The position numbers and the translations under genes are program-made. A model generated the notes under the pieces. That model saw only the letters and a program-made list of their open reading frames with translations, was not told the origin of the DNA and did no database searches. A DNA stretch of 64,000 nt from JAAOIF01 sp965217125 (GTDB lineage Bacteria > Pseudomonadota > Gammaproteobacteria > PS1 > Pseudothioglobaceae). Positions 27,097-35,698 of this stretch are shown piece by piece. How positions within the stretch are numbered: the stretch's first letter is position 1; each line of letters starts with the position of its first letter. The stretch lies in NCBI GenBank assembly GCA_965217125.1, contig OZ244244.1:930001-994000 (forward strand), read 5' to 3'.

Positions 27097-28446
27097 AATA
27101 ACCAACGCCGCCAAACCTAAGAAAGCCACAAAGCCAATTACATCGGTAATGGTGGTGAGAATTACGCCGCCGGCAAGGGCTGGGTCGATTTTGAGTTTAA
27201 TCAACAATGAAGGTAGAAATGCCCCAGAAAATGCCGCAAAGATTAAATTAACAATGATTGCCAAGGCAATGACGGCGCTGAGTATCAGGTCTGAAAACCA
27301 AATATAAGTAGCAACTCCAACCACCAAAGACCATAGCAGACCATTTAAAAAACCAATGGCAACTTCTTTGTTTAGCAACATCATAAAATTAGAAGCGGTG
27401 ATTCTACCAGTAGCAACTCCACGAGTAACCAAAATAAGCGTTTGAGTACCAGCAATACCGCCCATTGACGCCACCACCGGCATAAGAATGGCAAGGGCGA
27501 TTTTTCCTTGTAATGTAACTTCAAATAAGCCAATAAAAAAAACAGCAATAAAGGCGGTAATAAGATTTACCCCCAGCCAAATACTGCGGCGTTTCATACT
27601 TTTTATCACCGAAGCAAAAACATCATTTTCCTCATCCAAACCTGCCATTGACATCAGCGAATGCTCAGCTTCATCACGAATCACATCGACCACATCATCA
27701 ATGGTAATACGCCCAATCAGTTGATTATTTTCATCTACTACCGGTGCGGAAATAAGGTTGCGTTGCTCAAATAAACTAACCACTTCACCATCAGGCGTGT
27801 CTGCGTCAATCGGGTTCGGGTGATTATTCATAAGCTGCTCAATTTTCTGTTCTGGCTCATGTGTTAGCAGTGCAGAAATATACACTGAACCCAAATATTT
27901 AAAAGCCCTATCGACCACAAATACTTGGTCAGTATCGGCTGGCATTTCTTTAAGCAAGCGTAAATAACGAATCACAATACGCACGGTAACATCAGCGCGA
28001 ACAGTGATAATATCAATATTCATCAATCCACCTGCGCTATTCTCAGGATAGGACAATGCTTGTTTTAAATAGTTTCGATGCCGATGGTCAAGTGTTAATA
28101 ATAAATTATGCAGGGCTGATTCTGGCAAACTGGGGACAATATCTGCCAAATCATCAGTATCCATACCTTCAGTAGCATGCACAATGGCGTTAGTGTCCAT
28201 CTCATTCAGTAGTTGAGATTGCACATCTTCGTTTAAATCTTTAAGAATATCGCCCTGAGTTTCTGCATCAATATTAAACCAGAGTTTGCTTCTGTCTTTA
28301 GGTGAAATTGCTTCTAATAGGCGAGCAATTTCAGCCGAATGTAGCTCGGCCAGTTGAGAGGTGGCTTCTTCATACGAAGATAACTCCAAAGCGCTGATTA
28401 ATCTTTGCAGGCAATCTTCGAAAGAAGTGTGTTCAACTTCTGGCAT
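27094..28446 (-). CDS. mgtE: Magnesium transporter MgtE
   Basis: A 450-residue MgtE channel: N-terminal helical domain of repeats (IARLLEAISPKDR, LPESALHNLLLTL), two CBS domains (~130-255), a plug helix, and five membrane helices from residue ~285. The pore region carries the signatures PVVASMGGIAGTQTLILVTRGVATG and the final helix ILTTITDVIGFVAFLGLAAL. It imports Mg2+ under control of cytosolic Mg2+ sensed by the N and CBS domains. Its stop codon overlaps the repeat at 27046-27096. Confidence 0.95.
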   Translation of the reverse strand: MPEVEHTSFEDCLQRLISALELSSYEEATSQLAELHSAEIARLLEAISPKDRSKLWFNIDAETQGDILKDLNEDVQSQLLNEMDTNAIVHATEGMDTDDLADIVPSLPESALHNLLLTLDHRHRNYLKQALSYPENSAGGLMNIDIITVRADVTVRIVIRYLRLLKEMPADTDQVFVVDRAFKYLGSVYISALLTHEPEQKIEQLMNNHPNPIDADTPDGEVVSLFEQRNLISAPVVDENNQLIGRITIDDVVDVIRDEAEHSLMSMAGLDEENDVFASVIKSMKRRSIWLGVNLITAFIAVFFIGLFEVTLQGKIALAILMPVVASMGGIAGTQTLILVTRGVATGRITASNFMMLLNKEVAIGFLNGLLWSLVVGVATYIWFSDLILSAVIALAIIVNLIFAAFSGAFLPSLLIKLKIDPALAGGVILTTITDVIGFVAFLGLAALVI

Positions 28447-28514
28447 TTAAGTGATACCTTTGTGTAAATAGGGATGATTAGCAGAATGCCAGATTTTGCC
28501 GCATTGGTGATTTT

Positions 28515-28563
28515 TATTAAAGCCAGTCCTAGCAGGGCTACGGCAGGTTTTAATAAAATTGCC
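28515..28563. other. Structured intergenic inverted repeat upstream of mgtE
   Basis: The arms TTTTATTAAAGCC and GGTTTTAATAAAA pair with one bulge and enclose a smaller stem (AGTCCT with AGGGCT). It lies in the 227-base gap between hpf and mgtE, both minus strand. It may be a leader structure for mgtE or a repeat element; it does not match the Mg2+ riboswitch consensus that I know. Confidence 0.4.
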
Positions 28564-28632
28564 AAGGTGGTGGAAGATGGCGTTTTGATGATTATTCATA
28601 TTTATACAAAGGTTTCATAAGTAAATGTTCCT

Positions 28633-28664
28633 TAAAAATAACCTATGGTTTTATTGCCATAGGT
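28633..28664 (-). terminator. Rho-independent terminator of hpf
   Basis: On the minus strand, ACCTATGG (28664-28657) pairs with CCATAGGT (28648-28641) around an eight-base loop and is followed by a T-rich run. It begins ten bases after the hpf stop codon. Confidence 0.85.
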
Positions 28665-28673
28665 GCCAAAACT

Positions 28674-28970
28674 TTAGTTTTTTCTATGGTCGTTTAATTT
28701 TTCTTTGTGCTTTCTAATTTGTGAATCTAACTTATTAACCATTTGGTCAATAGAGCTATACATATCACTACTTTGTGCTTTGGCAAATAAATCTGCACCA
28801 CTCACATGTATAGTCGCTTCGGCTTTCTGCACACCTTTTTCGACTTCCAAAATCATATTAATATTAATTACATGATCGAAGTGATGTTTAATTTTAGAGA
28901 ATTTTTCGGTAGAATGTTGTTTGATTGCTTCAGTAATGTCAAGATGGTGTCCAGAAATATTTAATTGCAT
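28674..28970 (-). CDS. hpf: Ribosome hibernation promoting factor
   Basis: A 98-residue short-form HPF/YfiA. It opens with MQLNISGHHLDITEAIKQH and has the basic, helix-rich KHKEKLNDHRKN tail; the central VEKGVQKAEATIHVSGADLFA is typical. It binds the 30S decoding centre and promotes 100S dimers in stationary phase. It is not in the usual rpoN-hpf-ptsN cluster; it stands alone with its own terminator. Confidence 0.93.
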   Translation of the reverse strand: MQLNISGHHLDITEAIKQHSTEKFSKIKHHFDHVININMILEVEKGVQKAEATIHVSGADLFAKAQSSDMYSSIDQMVNKLDSQIRKHKEKLNDHRKN

Positions 28971-29137
28971 AAACGCTCCTTTGTTATATTATTAAAAAAA
29001 AATCACAATCTATTGTGGCATAAAACGCACTTGAATTGTAAAGTATTTATTACAATTTAAGAAAAATAATAAGCTATAAGTCTTATTTATGGTTATAATT
29101 GATTTTTTTTAAACTTATTCTACATTTAGGAGATAAA

Positions 29138-29341
29138 ATGGACGCAGTTAGCCAAGAGAATAATCAATTAAGCATAAAAAGAATTGCATTGCAAAACACT
29201 TTTAAAGAATATAACGAAGCCAATGGTTTTTCGTATGAAGATTGGATAAGCCCGCCAACAGGGCACTTCTACCAAGGCTACAAGCAAGCCTTAGAGCAAA
29301 TTAACGATCAAATGGCGCCGCCTTTGCAATACCAATCATAA
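29138..29341 (+). CDS. Small conserved-looking protein of unknown function
   Basis: A 67-residue acidic protein, not recognised (begins MDAVSQENNQLSIKRIALQ, with GFSYEDWISPPTGHFYQGYKQ in the middle). It is well supported as a gene: TATAAT at 29094-29099, TTAGGAG eight bases before ATG, and a strong terminator at 29383. No signal peptide or membrane helix. It is a free-standing transcript between hpf (divergent) and argD. Confidence 0.72.
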   Translation: MDAVSQENNQLSIKRIALQNTFKEYNEANGFSYEDWISPPTGHFYQGYKQALEQINDQMAPPLQYQS

Positions 29342-29382
29342 GCAACATTCTAATTATTAGAGTTTTTTTCAATTTAGTAACA

Positions 29383-29405
29383 AAGCCCCATTTTGGGGCT
29401 TTTTT
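29383..29405 (+). terminator. Rho-independent terminator after the 67-residue gene
   Basis: AAGCCCC (29383-29389), five-base loop, GGGGCTT (29395-29401), then T tract. It separates the small gene from argD. Confidence 0.92.
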
Positions 29406-29433
29406 GCTTAATAATTCAAATCTTTAAAAAAAT

Positions 29434-30591
29434 ATGTCTTATTTAATGTCAAATTATGCACCGCTTGAAGTTAGCTTTGTTAAAGGCGAAGGCTGCTACC
29501 TGACAGACACTAAGGGTGATAAATACTTAGATGCTCTGTGCGGTGTTGGGGTGGTTGGTTTGGGGCATTGTCATCCAAAAATTACATCTGCCATACAAAT
29601 CCAAGCTGGCGAATTATTACATACCAGTAACTGGTATCGCATTGCCCACCAAGAATCTTTGGCTGAAAAACTATGCCAAAAGTCTAATATGGATAGCGTT
29701 TTTTTTGGCAATTCTGGCGCTGAAGCCAACGAAGCGGCAATTAAAATTGCTCGTTTATACGCTTATAGCAAGAATATTGATTGTCCAGTAATCTTAACAG
29801 CTAATAATAGTTTTCATGGGCGCAGCATGGCAACCCTATCAGCCTCTGGCAATGCAAAAGTCCAATCCGGCTTTGCTCCATTATTGAGTGAATTTATTTA
29901 TGTTGATTTTAATAATATTGATGCCATCAAGGCACATACCGACAACAAAAGAGTAGTGGCTGTGATGTTGGAGCCTATTCAAGGTGAGAGCGGCGTGATT
30001 ATACCTGCAAATGATTATCTCAATCAAGTGCAAGCCGTTTGTCGGGCTAACAATTGGTTATTGATATTAGATGAGGTGCAAACGGGTATCGGGCGCACAG
30101 GCAAGCTGTTTGCACACCAATATAATCAGATTACCCCTGATGTATTGACTTTGGCAAAAGGCTTAGGCAATGGCGTGCCGATTGGCGCATGTTTGGCAAA
30201 AGGCGAAGCGGCAAAGTTATTTCAGCCGGGCGCACACGGCTCAACCTTTGGAGGCAATCCCTTAGCCTGTAAAACCGCACTGAGTGTGCTTGAAGTAATT
30301 GAAAAAGACGACATTCTTAACAATACTATGCAGATGGGCGAATATTTAATATCAAATTTTAAATCAAAGTTAGCTAACTCTAATAAAGTGTTAGAAATAC
30401 GCGGCAAGGGGCTAATGCTAGCGATTGAGCTCAACCAAGATTGTTCAAAGTTATTGTCAGCAGCATTGGATAAAAAACTACTGATTAACATTAGCGCACA
30501 ATCAATTCGGCTATTGCCGCCATTAATCATTAACAAAACTCAGGCTGATATTGTGATTAACACAATCTGTGAATTGATAGATGCCTTATAG
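29434..30591 (+). CDS. argD: Acetylornithine aminotransferase
   Basis: A class III PLP aminotransferase of 385 residues converting N-acetylglutamate semialdehyde to acetylornithine (and probably the succinyl-DAP step of lysine synthesis). The PLP lysine lies in LAKGLGNGVPIGA; FGNSGAEANEAAIKIAR and LDEVQTGIGRTGK are family signatures. It lies 13 bases upstream of argF, forming an arginine operon. Confidence 0.94.
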   Translation: MSYLMSNYAPLEVSFVKGEGCYLTDTKGDKYLDALCGVGVVGLGHCHPKITSAIQIQAGELLHTSNWYRIAHQESLAEKLCQKSNMDSVFFGNSGAEANEAAIKIARLYAYSKNIDCPVILTANNSFHGRSMATLSASGNAKVQSGFAPLLSEFIYVDFNNIDAIKAHTDNKRVVAVMLEPIQGESGVIIPANDYLNQVQAVCRANNWLLILDEVQTGIGRTGKLFAHQYNQITPDVLTLAKGLGNGVPIGACLAKGEAAKLFQPGAHGSTFGGNPLACKTALSVLEVIEKDDILNNTMQMGEYLISNFKSKLANSNKVLEIRGKGLMLAIELNQDCSKLLSAALDKKLLINISAQSIRLLPPLIINKTQADIVINTICELIDAL

Positions 30592-30604
30592 TTAGGAGGG
30601 GAAA

Positions 30605-31504
30605 ATGATAAAACACTTTATTAATTTAGACGACTTATCCGTTGATGCACTAACTCAAATTATTGAGCAGGCGATTGAATTAAAAGCACAGCACAAAATG
30701 GGCAAGATTAACAAAACTTTAGAAAATAAAACTTTGGCAATGATTTTTGACAAACCCTCAACTCGCACTCGTGTCTCTTTTGAAACAGGTATGGCACAAC
30801 TCGGTGGTCATGCCTTATTTTTATCAAACAAAGATATTCAGGTCGGTCGTGGTGAGCCGATTACTGATAGTGCTGTTGTGATTAGCTCGATGGTAGATGC
30901 GATTATGTTGCGCCTATCTTCGCACCAAGATATTAACACCTTTGCTAAACACTCCTCGGTGCCGGTTATCAATGCCCTATCGAATCAATCACACCCTTGT
31001 CAATTATTGGCAGATATAATGACTTATCAAGAGCATAATGGTTCAATCAAAGGCGCAACTGTGGCATGGATTGGTGATGGCAACAATGTGTGCCAGAGCT
31101 ATATGCAAGCCGCCAAAGCTTTTGCTTTTAATCTCAATATTGCCAGCCCTAAAGAATATCAGCCAGAACGCAGTTTTATTGATAAATATGCTGATTGCGT
31201 AAATATGTGTGCAGACGCGCAAACTGCCTGTAAAAATGCTGATTTAGTGGTAACCGATGTTTGGGCGAGCATGGGTCAAGAAGCACAACAACAAAGGCGC
31301 AAATTAGCATTTAAAAACTTCCAAGTCGATGCTATGCTGATGAAAAATGCCAAAGCAAATGCGGTATTTATGCACTGCCTACCAGCGCATCGCGGTGAAG
31401 AAGTTAGCGCTGATGTGATTGATGGCAAACAAAGTTTAGTGTGGCACGAGGCGGAAAATCGCTTGCATGTGCAAAAGGCTTTGTTGTTGTTTTTAATTAA
31501 ATAA
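30605..31504 (+). CDS. argF: Ornithine carbamoyltransferase
   Basis: Catabolises carbamoyl phosphate with ornithine to citrulline. The 299-residue chain has the carbamoyl-phosphate loop KPSTRTRVSFE, the HPCQLLAD motif and the ornithine-binding MHCLPAHRGEE. RBS TTAGGAGG stands close to ATG. It is the second gene of the argD-argF unit. Confidence 0.95.
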   Translation: MIKHFINLDDLSVDALTQIIEQAIELKAQHKMGKINKTLENKTLAMIFDKPSTRTRVSFETGMAQLGGHALFLSNKDIQVGRGEPITDSAVVISSMVDAIMLRLSSHQDINTFAKHSSVPVINALSNQSHPCQLLADIMTYQEHNGSIKGATVAWIGDGNNVCQSYMQAAKAFAFNLNIASPKEYQPERSFIDKYADCVNMCADAQTACKNADLVVTDVWASMGQEAQQQRRKLAFKNFQVDAMLMKNAKANAVFMHCLPAHRGEEVSADVIDGKQSLVWHEAENRLHVQKALLLFLIK

Positions 31505-31518
31505 TAATTTGCAAAAAG

Positions 31519-31692
31519 CTAATCCAATAAATACGACAAAATGCCCAACACTAAGTAAATCAAACTGGTAGTTACTAAGGCGACAGCAATCACTCTGGCT
31601 AATGCTAAGTTTTTACCTAAAATACGATTATTCACCAACCACACCACATAGCCGATAACAAAACTGATAATTAAAATTCTGATTAAAAACAT
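31519..31692 (-). CDS. Small two-helix membrane protein
   Basis: 57 residues, nearly all in two membrane helices (LIRILIISFVIGYVVWLV and VIAVALVTTSLIYLVLGIL) joined by NNRILGKN. Start taken at the ATG at 31692; an in-frame TTG nine bases upstream is possible. It is convergent with argF and has no recognisable family. Coding status rests on the coherent two-helix pattern. Confidence 0.55.
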   Translation of the reverse strand: MFLIRILIISFVIGYVVWLVNNRILGKNLALARVIAVALVTTSLIYLVLGILSYLLD

Positions 31693-32105
31693 ATTTAACA
31701 AATTTTTATAAAACTTGCCGCTATTTTAGTCGCTAATAGCAAATTATTCTATGGTTTAAAGACAAATTATAATTTTTACTGGTTTCTCACTCGCTCTACA
31801 TAAATAAATCTAATGTAGCCGCTATTAGAACTGTTTGTGTATTTTTTGTATCATATCGTCTGTTTGCACCCCAAGGGCAGGCTACGCGCGCGGAGGGCGT
31901 GGTAGATTTTACCCTAACGGAACATCCCGACGCCCTCCCCCAAGCCCCCACCCCTAAGAGTTTACCAAAATCGGGCTTCGCCCTATCGCCTGGACGGCGA
32001 TTTTTGCACATTATCACATTGAGGATTGGGGTGCTATTAGATTTATTTGGGTGGGTAGAAAAATGCAACGAGGGTAATTTAGAGGTCTTGCCTCTAAAAA
32101 ACCAT
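31693..32105. other. Intergenic region with inverted-repeat-bounded, GC-richer element
   Basis: 413 bases with no convincing gene. A 13-bp inverted repeat (AAATAAATCTAAT at 31802-31814, complement at 32036-32048) and a nested 7-bp pair (31866-31872 and 32028-32034) bound a block much richer in G+C than its surroundings. Inside are a 9-bp stem (GGAGGGCGT 31892-31900 with 31930-31938), a GGGC-TTC-GCCC hairpin (31973-31983) and a terminator-like hairpin ATCGCC-TGGAC-GGCGAT with T tail (31985-32005). It looks like a small repeat element or structured RNA. Confidence 0.6.
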
Positions 32106-32771
32106 CTATTTTTGGTAGAATTTAACATTACGCTTAACTTTTTCTCTGCCCTGAGACGCGCGCCAACGATTGGTATCTCTTAACGAATAAACACAGCCAC
32201 AGTATTCTTGCTGGTAAAAGGCTTCGCGTTTAGACAACTCTAACATACGCGATGAGCCACCTTGCTTACGCCAGTTAAAATCCCAATAAGGAATGTTGTA
32301 TTTTGCACCGCTTCGGTAGCCGCAATCGTTAATTTGTCTCATATCTTTCCAACGCGAAATCCCTAAAGTTGATGAAATTAAATCAAATCCATGTGCTTGG
32401 GCATATTGTGCGGTTACTGCAAAACGCAGATTAAAACAGGTGGTGCAACGCGCACCCCGTTCTGGTTCGTTTTCTTGATTTTTGGTTTGTTCAAACCATA
32501 AATCCACATCATAATCTGCATCTACAAAGTCCATACCGAGTTTTTCGGCAAAGCGAATATTTTCTGCTTTGCGCAATTCATACTCTTGTATTGGGTGAAT
32601 ATTAGGATTATAAAAAAAAATGGTGGTGTCAATTTCTGCGGCGACCATAGCCTCCATAATTTCACCAGCACAAGGCGCACAGCACGAATGCATAAGTAGT
32701 TTTTTTTCGCCATTCGGGGTGCTAAGTTTAGGGCGATTATAGCCCTCAAGTGTGTAATCTATTTTAGACAT
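32106..32771 (-). CDS. queH: Epoxyqueuosine reductase QueH
   Basis: A 221-residue QueH (DUF208) enzyme reducing epoxyqueuosine to queuosine in tRNA, the oxygen-independent alternative to QueG. The Cys pairs CCAPC (residue ~35) and CTTC plus the later CGCVYS provide iron-sulfur and metal ligands; STLGISRWKD and YWDFNWRKQGGSSRM are family segments. It starts at 32771, overlapping the stop of the upstream gene by 13 bases. Confidence 0.93.
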   Translation of the reverse strand: MSKIDYTLEGYNRPKLSTPNGEKKLLMHSCCAPCAGEIMEAMVAAEIDTTIFFYNPNIHPIQEYELRKAENIRFAEKLGMDFVDADYDVDLWFEQTKNQENEPERGARCTTCFNLRFAVTAQYAQAHGFDLISSTLGISRWKDMRQINDCGYRSGAKYNIPYWDFNWRKQGGSSRMLELSKREAFYQQEYCGCVYSLRDTNRWRASQGREKVKRNVKFYQK

Positions 32772-33178
32772 TGTTTGATTTTTTTTAACACTTCCCAAGC
32801 CTCGCGTTTAAATTGTTGATTGATTAAAATCTTACTTGGGTGATGGGTTGCAAAATGCTGTGCTGCTGAGGGCATTAAACCCTTACTCATTAGCAATACT
32901 GTTTTAGCATTGTATGCAGCAAGGGTCTGGCTTAAATTATCAACATCAATACTAATACATTTAACATCGCTGCGTTTAAGCCCAATAGCATCAAGCATTT
33001 TAAACAAAAAATCCTGAGATTTACCAGTCTGGCAAAATGAATGTGGATTGTCAGTTTCAAGCACTAAACACTTGATATTGATTTTTTCAGCAGTAAAATT
33101 CTCAGTTGTGGCCTGCGTATATAAAAAATCAGGCAGCCCTAATGCCTCTAAATAGTGCGCTCTTAAAGTGTTATTCAT
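32759..33178 (-). CDS. Putative DNA polymerase III psi subunit (HolD-like, UDG-like fold)
   Basis: This 139-residue protein begins RAHYLEALGLPDFLY and ends HHPSKILINQQFKREAWEVLKK. The HPS...L..P..KREAW element is shared by HolD-like proteins and family 4-type uracil-DNA glycosylases. The length and N-terminus favour HolD, the small clamp-loader accessory that binds chi and SSB. It overlaps leuA upstream (4 bases) and queH downstream. Assignment is tentative. Confidence 0.5.
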   Translation of the reverse strand: MNNTLRAHYLEALGLPDFLYTQATTENFTAEKINIKCLVLETDNPHSFCQTGKSQDFLFKMLDAIGLKRSDVKCISIDVDNLSQTLAAYNAKTVLLMSKGLMPSAAQHFATHHPSKILINQQFKREAWEVLKKIKQCLK

Positions 33179-34710
33179 ACTTGCGGATGCACCGCCCTAT
33201 AGGTGGCTGCCATAATTTTATTCAAGCCATTAATATACGCTTTAGCACTAGCAGTAATAATGTCTGTATCAGTGCCTTGGCCATTGATAATACGGCCCTC
33301 GTGTTCTAAGCGAACATTCACCTCGCCCAATGCATCTGTGCCCTGAGTTACATTAGAAACTGAATATAATTGCAGGTTTATCTCAAAATCCACCAATGAG
33401 TTAATCGCACTGAAGGTTGCATCTACTGCCCCTGGGGTTTTTGCAGTAGCGGTTTGCTCCTTGTCATCAATAGATAGCACAACTGTTGCTGTGTTTTTCT
33501 CACCGGTTTCAGTGCAAACTTTCAAAGATACAAGCTTGATTGATTCGCTCGCCTCGGTTTGCATTTCTGATACCAAAGCTTGTAAATCTTCATCAAAAAT
33601 TTCATGTTTTTTATCAGCCAATTCTTTAAAACGCCTAAAGGTATCATTCAAATCTTCTTCAGAATCAAACTCTACGCCGAGCTCAGCCAATCTAACTTTA
33701 AAAGCATTACGCCCTGAATGTTTGCCCAATACCAATTTGTTGGCATTCCAACCAACATCCTCTGCGTTCATAATTTCATAAGTTTCACGATGCTTTAAAA
33801 CACCATCTTGATGAATACCTGCCTCATGAGCAAAGGCATTGGCGCCCACAATGGCTTTATTCGGTTGCACAATAAAACCAGTAACACTAGAAACTAAACG
33901 CGAAGCTTGTAAAATATGCGTGGTATCGATGTTAGTATCACACTCAAAAATATCTTGACGCGTTCTAACCGCCATCACTAACTCCTCTAAAGAAGTGTTG
34001 CCTGCCCTCTCACCCAAGCCATTAATGGTGCATTCGACCTGCCTTGCACCATTCAACACTGCTGCAAGTGAATTAGAGACTGCCAAACCCAAATCATTAT
34101 GGCAATGCGCTGAAAAAATCGCCTTATCAGAATTTGGAATCCGCTCAATCAATGACTTTATGGTCGCACCAAACTGATGTGGTATATTGTAGCCCACTGT
34201 ATCAGGAATATTAATAGTAGTCGCGCCTGCATCAATTGTTGCTTCAATAATACGACAAAGAAAGTCCTCATCCGATCTACCTGCATCTTCAGGTGAAAAC
34301 TCGACATTATCAGTATATTGTCTGGCATGTTTAACAGAACGAACTGCTTGTTCTACCACTTGATTTGGTGTCATATTTAACTTCATCTTCATATGAATAT
34401 CGCTGGTAGCAATAAAGGTATGAATACGCGCAGAATTGGTATTTTTGAGCGCTTCACCTGCACGATCAATGTCTTTGTCTAATGCTCTAGCAAGAGAGCA
34501 AACGGTTGAGTCTTGCACGGCATTAGCCACCGCTTGCACTGCTTCAAAATCTCCTACTGAAGCAATCGCAAAGCCTGCCTCAATCACATCAACGCGCATT
34601 TTTTCCAATGTTTTGGCAATACGCACTTTTTCGTCTTTGGTCATTGACGCACCAGGCGATTGCTCGCCATCACGAAGGGTTGTGTCAAAAATAATTAGTT
34701 TGTCAGACAT
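33175..34710 (-). CDS. leuA: 2-isopropylmalate synthase
   Basis: Condenses 2-oxoisovalerate with acetyl-CoA, the first step of leucine synthesis. Residues 5-20 carry FDTTLRDGEQSPGASMT, FSAHCHNDLGLAVSN and the metal-binding AGIHQDG. The C-terminal ~120 residues form the leucine-sensing LeuA dimer domain, so feedback inhibition is expected. Length (511) is normal. RBS AGGAGA precedes ATG. It is the last amino-acid gene of the ilv-pssA-leuA run. Confidence 0.95.
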   Translation of the reverse strand: MSDKLIIFDTTLRDGEQSPGASMTKDEKVRIAKTLEKMRVDVIEAGFAIASVGDFEAVQAVANAVQDSTVCSLARALDKDIDRAGEALKNTNSARIHTFIATSDIHMKMKLNMTPNQVVEQAVRSVKHARQYTDNVEFSPEDAGRSDEDFLCRIIEATIDAGATTINIPDTVGYNIPHQFGATIKSLIERIPNSDKAIFSAHCHNDLGLAVSNSLAAVLNGARQVECTINGLGERAGNTSLEELVMAVRTRQDIFECDTNIDTTHILQASRLVSSVTGFIVQPNKAIVGANAFAHEAGIHQDGVLKHRETYEIMNAEDVGWNANKLVLGKHSGRNAFKVRLAELGVEFDSEEDLNDTFRRFKELADKKHEIFDEDLQALVSEMQTEASESIKLVSLKVCTETGEKNTATVVLSIDDKEQTATAKTPGAVDATFSAINSLVDFEINLQLYSVSNVTQGTDALGEVNVRLEHEGRIINGQGTDTDIITASAKAYINGLNKIMAATYRAVHPQV

Positions 34711-34887
34711 TTAAGTCTCCTATGTTTTTATATTGTTATATTTAGTTTTGAGGTGCAGGACTTTTCAGTCGTGCGCGTAAGTAGATTATGCCTTACGGCA
34801 GTAATCGTAATAACAAAAACAACAGAATGTTTTGCCTAAATTGAGAAAATTTAATTTGATTTATCATAATCGTGAATTATAAACTAT
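34711..34887 (-). promoter_or_regulatory. Structured leader/terminator region between pssA and leuA
   Basis: Reading the minus strand, a hairpin pairs GATTA-TGCC arms around GTAA (34783-34808), then a GACT-GAAA-AGTC tetraloop hairpin follows (34768-34779). There is no clean T tract after the first, and no leucine-codon-rich leader peptide was seen. It could end pssA transcription or be a leuA leader. Confidence 0.3.
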
Positions 34888-35640
34888 TTAAACAACTTTT
34901 AAACGCCTTTTTGATTTTCGCCTTTTACGCACATCAATAATGGTAATAATCAGGCCAGATAGCGTGTAGACAAAGAAGAAAATAAATAAAATTGCACTGG
35001 GAAATAGCATAATCATAACAATAATCAAAGTCGCAATCAGCAATAATTTAAACGAAGACCTGCCTTTTAAATTAATTTCCTTAAAGCTGTAATAACGAAC
35101 ATTACTCACCATCAATACGCCAGCGCTAACCATAATAATCCAACTTACTAATGTTAAATATTGATCATAATCTGTTATTCCTATGATTTCTTTGGTCCAA
35201 ACCATACCAGCAATGAGCGCCGCTGCCGCTGGCGAAGGCAAGCCTTGAAAATAACGCTTATCCTCGATACCAATTTGAGTATTAAACCGCGCCAAGCGAA
35301 GAGCGCTAGCGGTAGTATATACAAATGCAGCCAGCCAGCCAATTTTACCCAAATCAGCAAACTGCCAAAAATACACCAATAATGCTGGTGCAACACCAAA
35401 TGAGAGCATATCTGCCATCGAGTCATATTGCGCACCAAATTCACTTTGAGTATTAGTCAAACGCGCAACGCGGCCATCTAGCCCATCCCACAACATCGCC
35501 ATAAAAATAGCAATCGCCGCACCAATATATTCACCTTTAGTGGCAAGAATAATAGCAAAGAATCCAGAAAATAACCCAAATGTAGTTAATACATTAGGCA
35601 ATAAATAAACCCCTCTTTTTACTTTTTTATTCGCTGTCAT
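34888..35640 (-). CDS. pssA: CDP-diacylglycerol-serine O-phosphatidyltransferase
   Basis: A 250-residue integral membrane enzyme making phosphatidylserine, the precursor of phosphatidylethanolamine. The CDP-alcohol phosphotransferase motif DGLDGRVAR...GAQYDSMAD is complete at residues ~52-77. Six or more hydrophobic helices and a highly basic C-terminus (RKRRKSKRR) follow the Bacillus-type PssA pattern. It sits between ilvC and leuA, an arrangement known from other proteobacteria. Confidence 0.93.
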   Translation of the reverse strand: MTANKKVKRGVYLLPNVLTTFGLFSGFFAIILATKGEYIGAAIAIFMAMLWDGLDGRVARLTNTQSEFGAQYDSMADMLSFGVAPALLVYFWQFADLGKIGWLAAFVYTTASALRLARFNTQIGIEDKRYFQGLPSPAAAALIAGMVWTKEIIGITDYDQYLTLVSWIIMVSAGVLMVSNVRYYSFKEINLKGRSSFKLLLIATLIIVMIMLFPSAILFIFFFVYTLSGLIITIIDVRKRRKSKRRLKVV

Positions 35641-35698
35641 GATGCTCTAAATTAGGCGTTAAAAACAAAAAGCAAATTTTACGACTTAAAAGTTTTTT

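Noticed and set aside
31796..32183. Overlapping frames on both strands in the GC-richer block (110 and 94 residues)
   Set aside because: Composition and content (Pro-rich, no domain) fit translation of a structured repeat; the hairpins and inverted repeats explain the sequence better.
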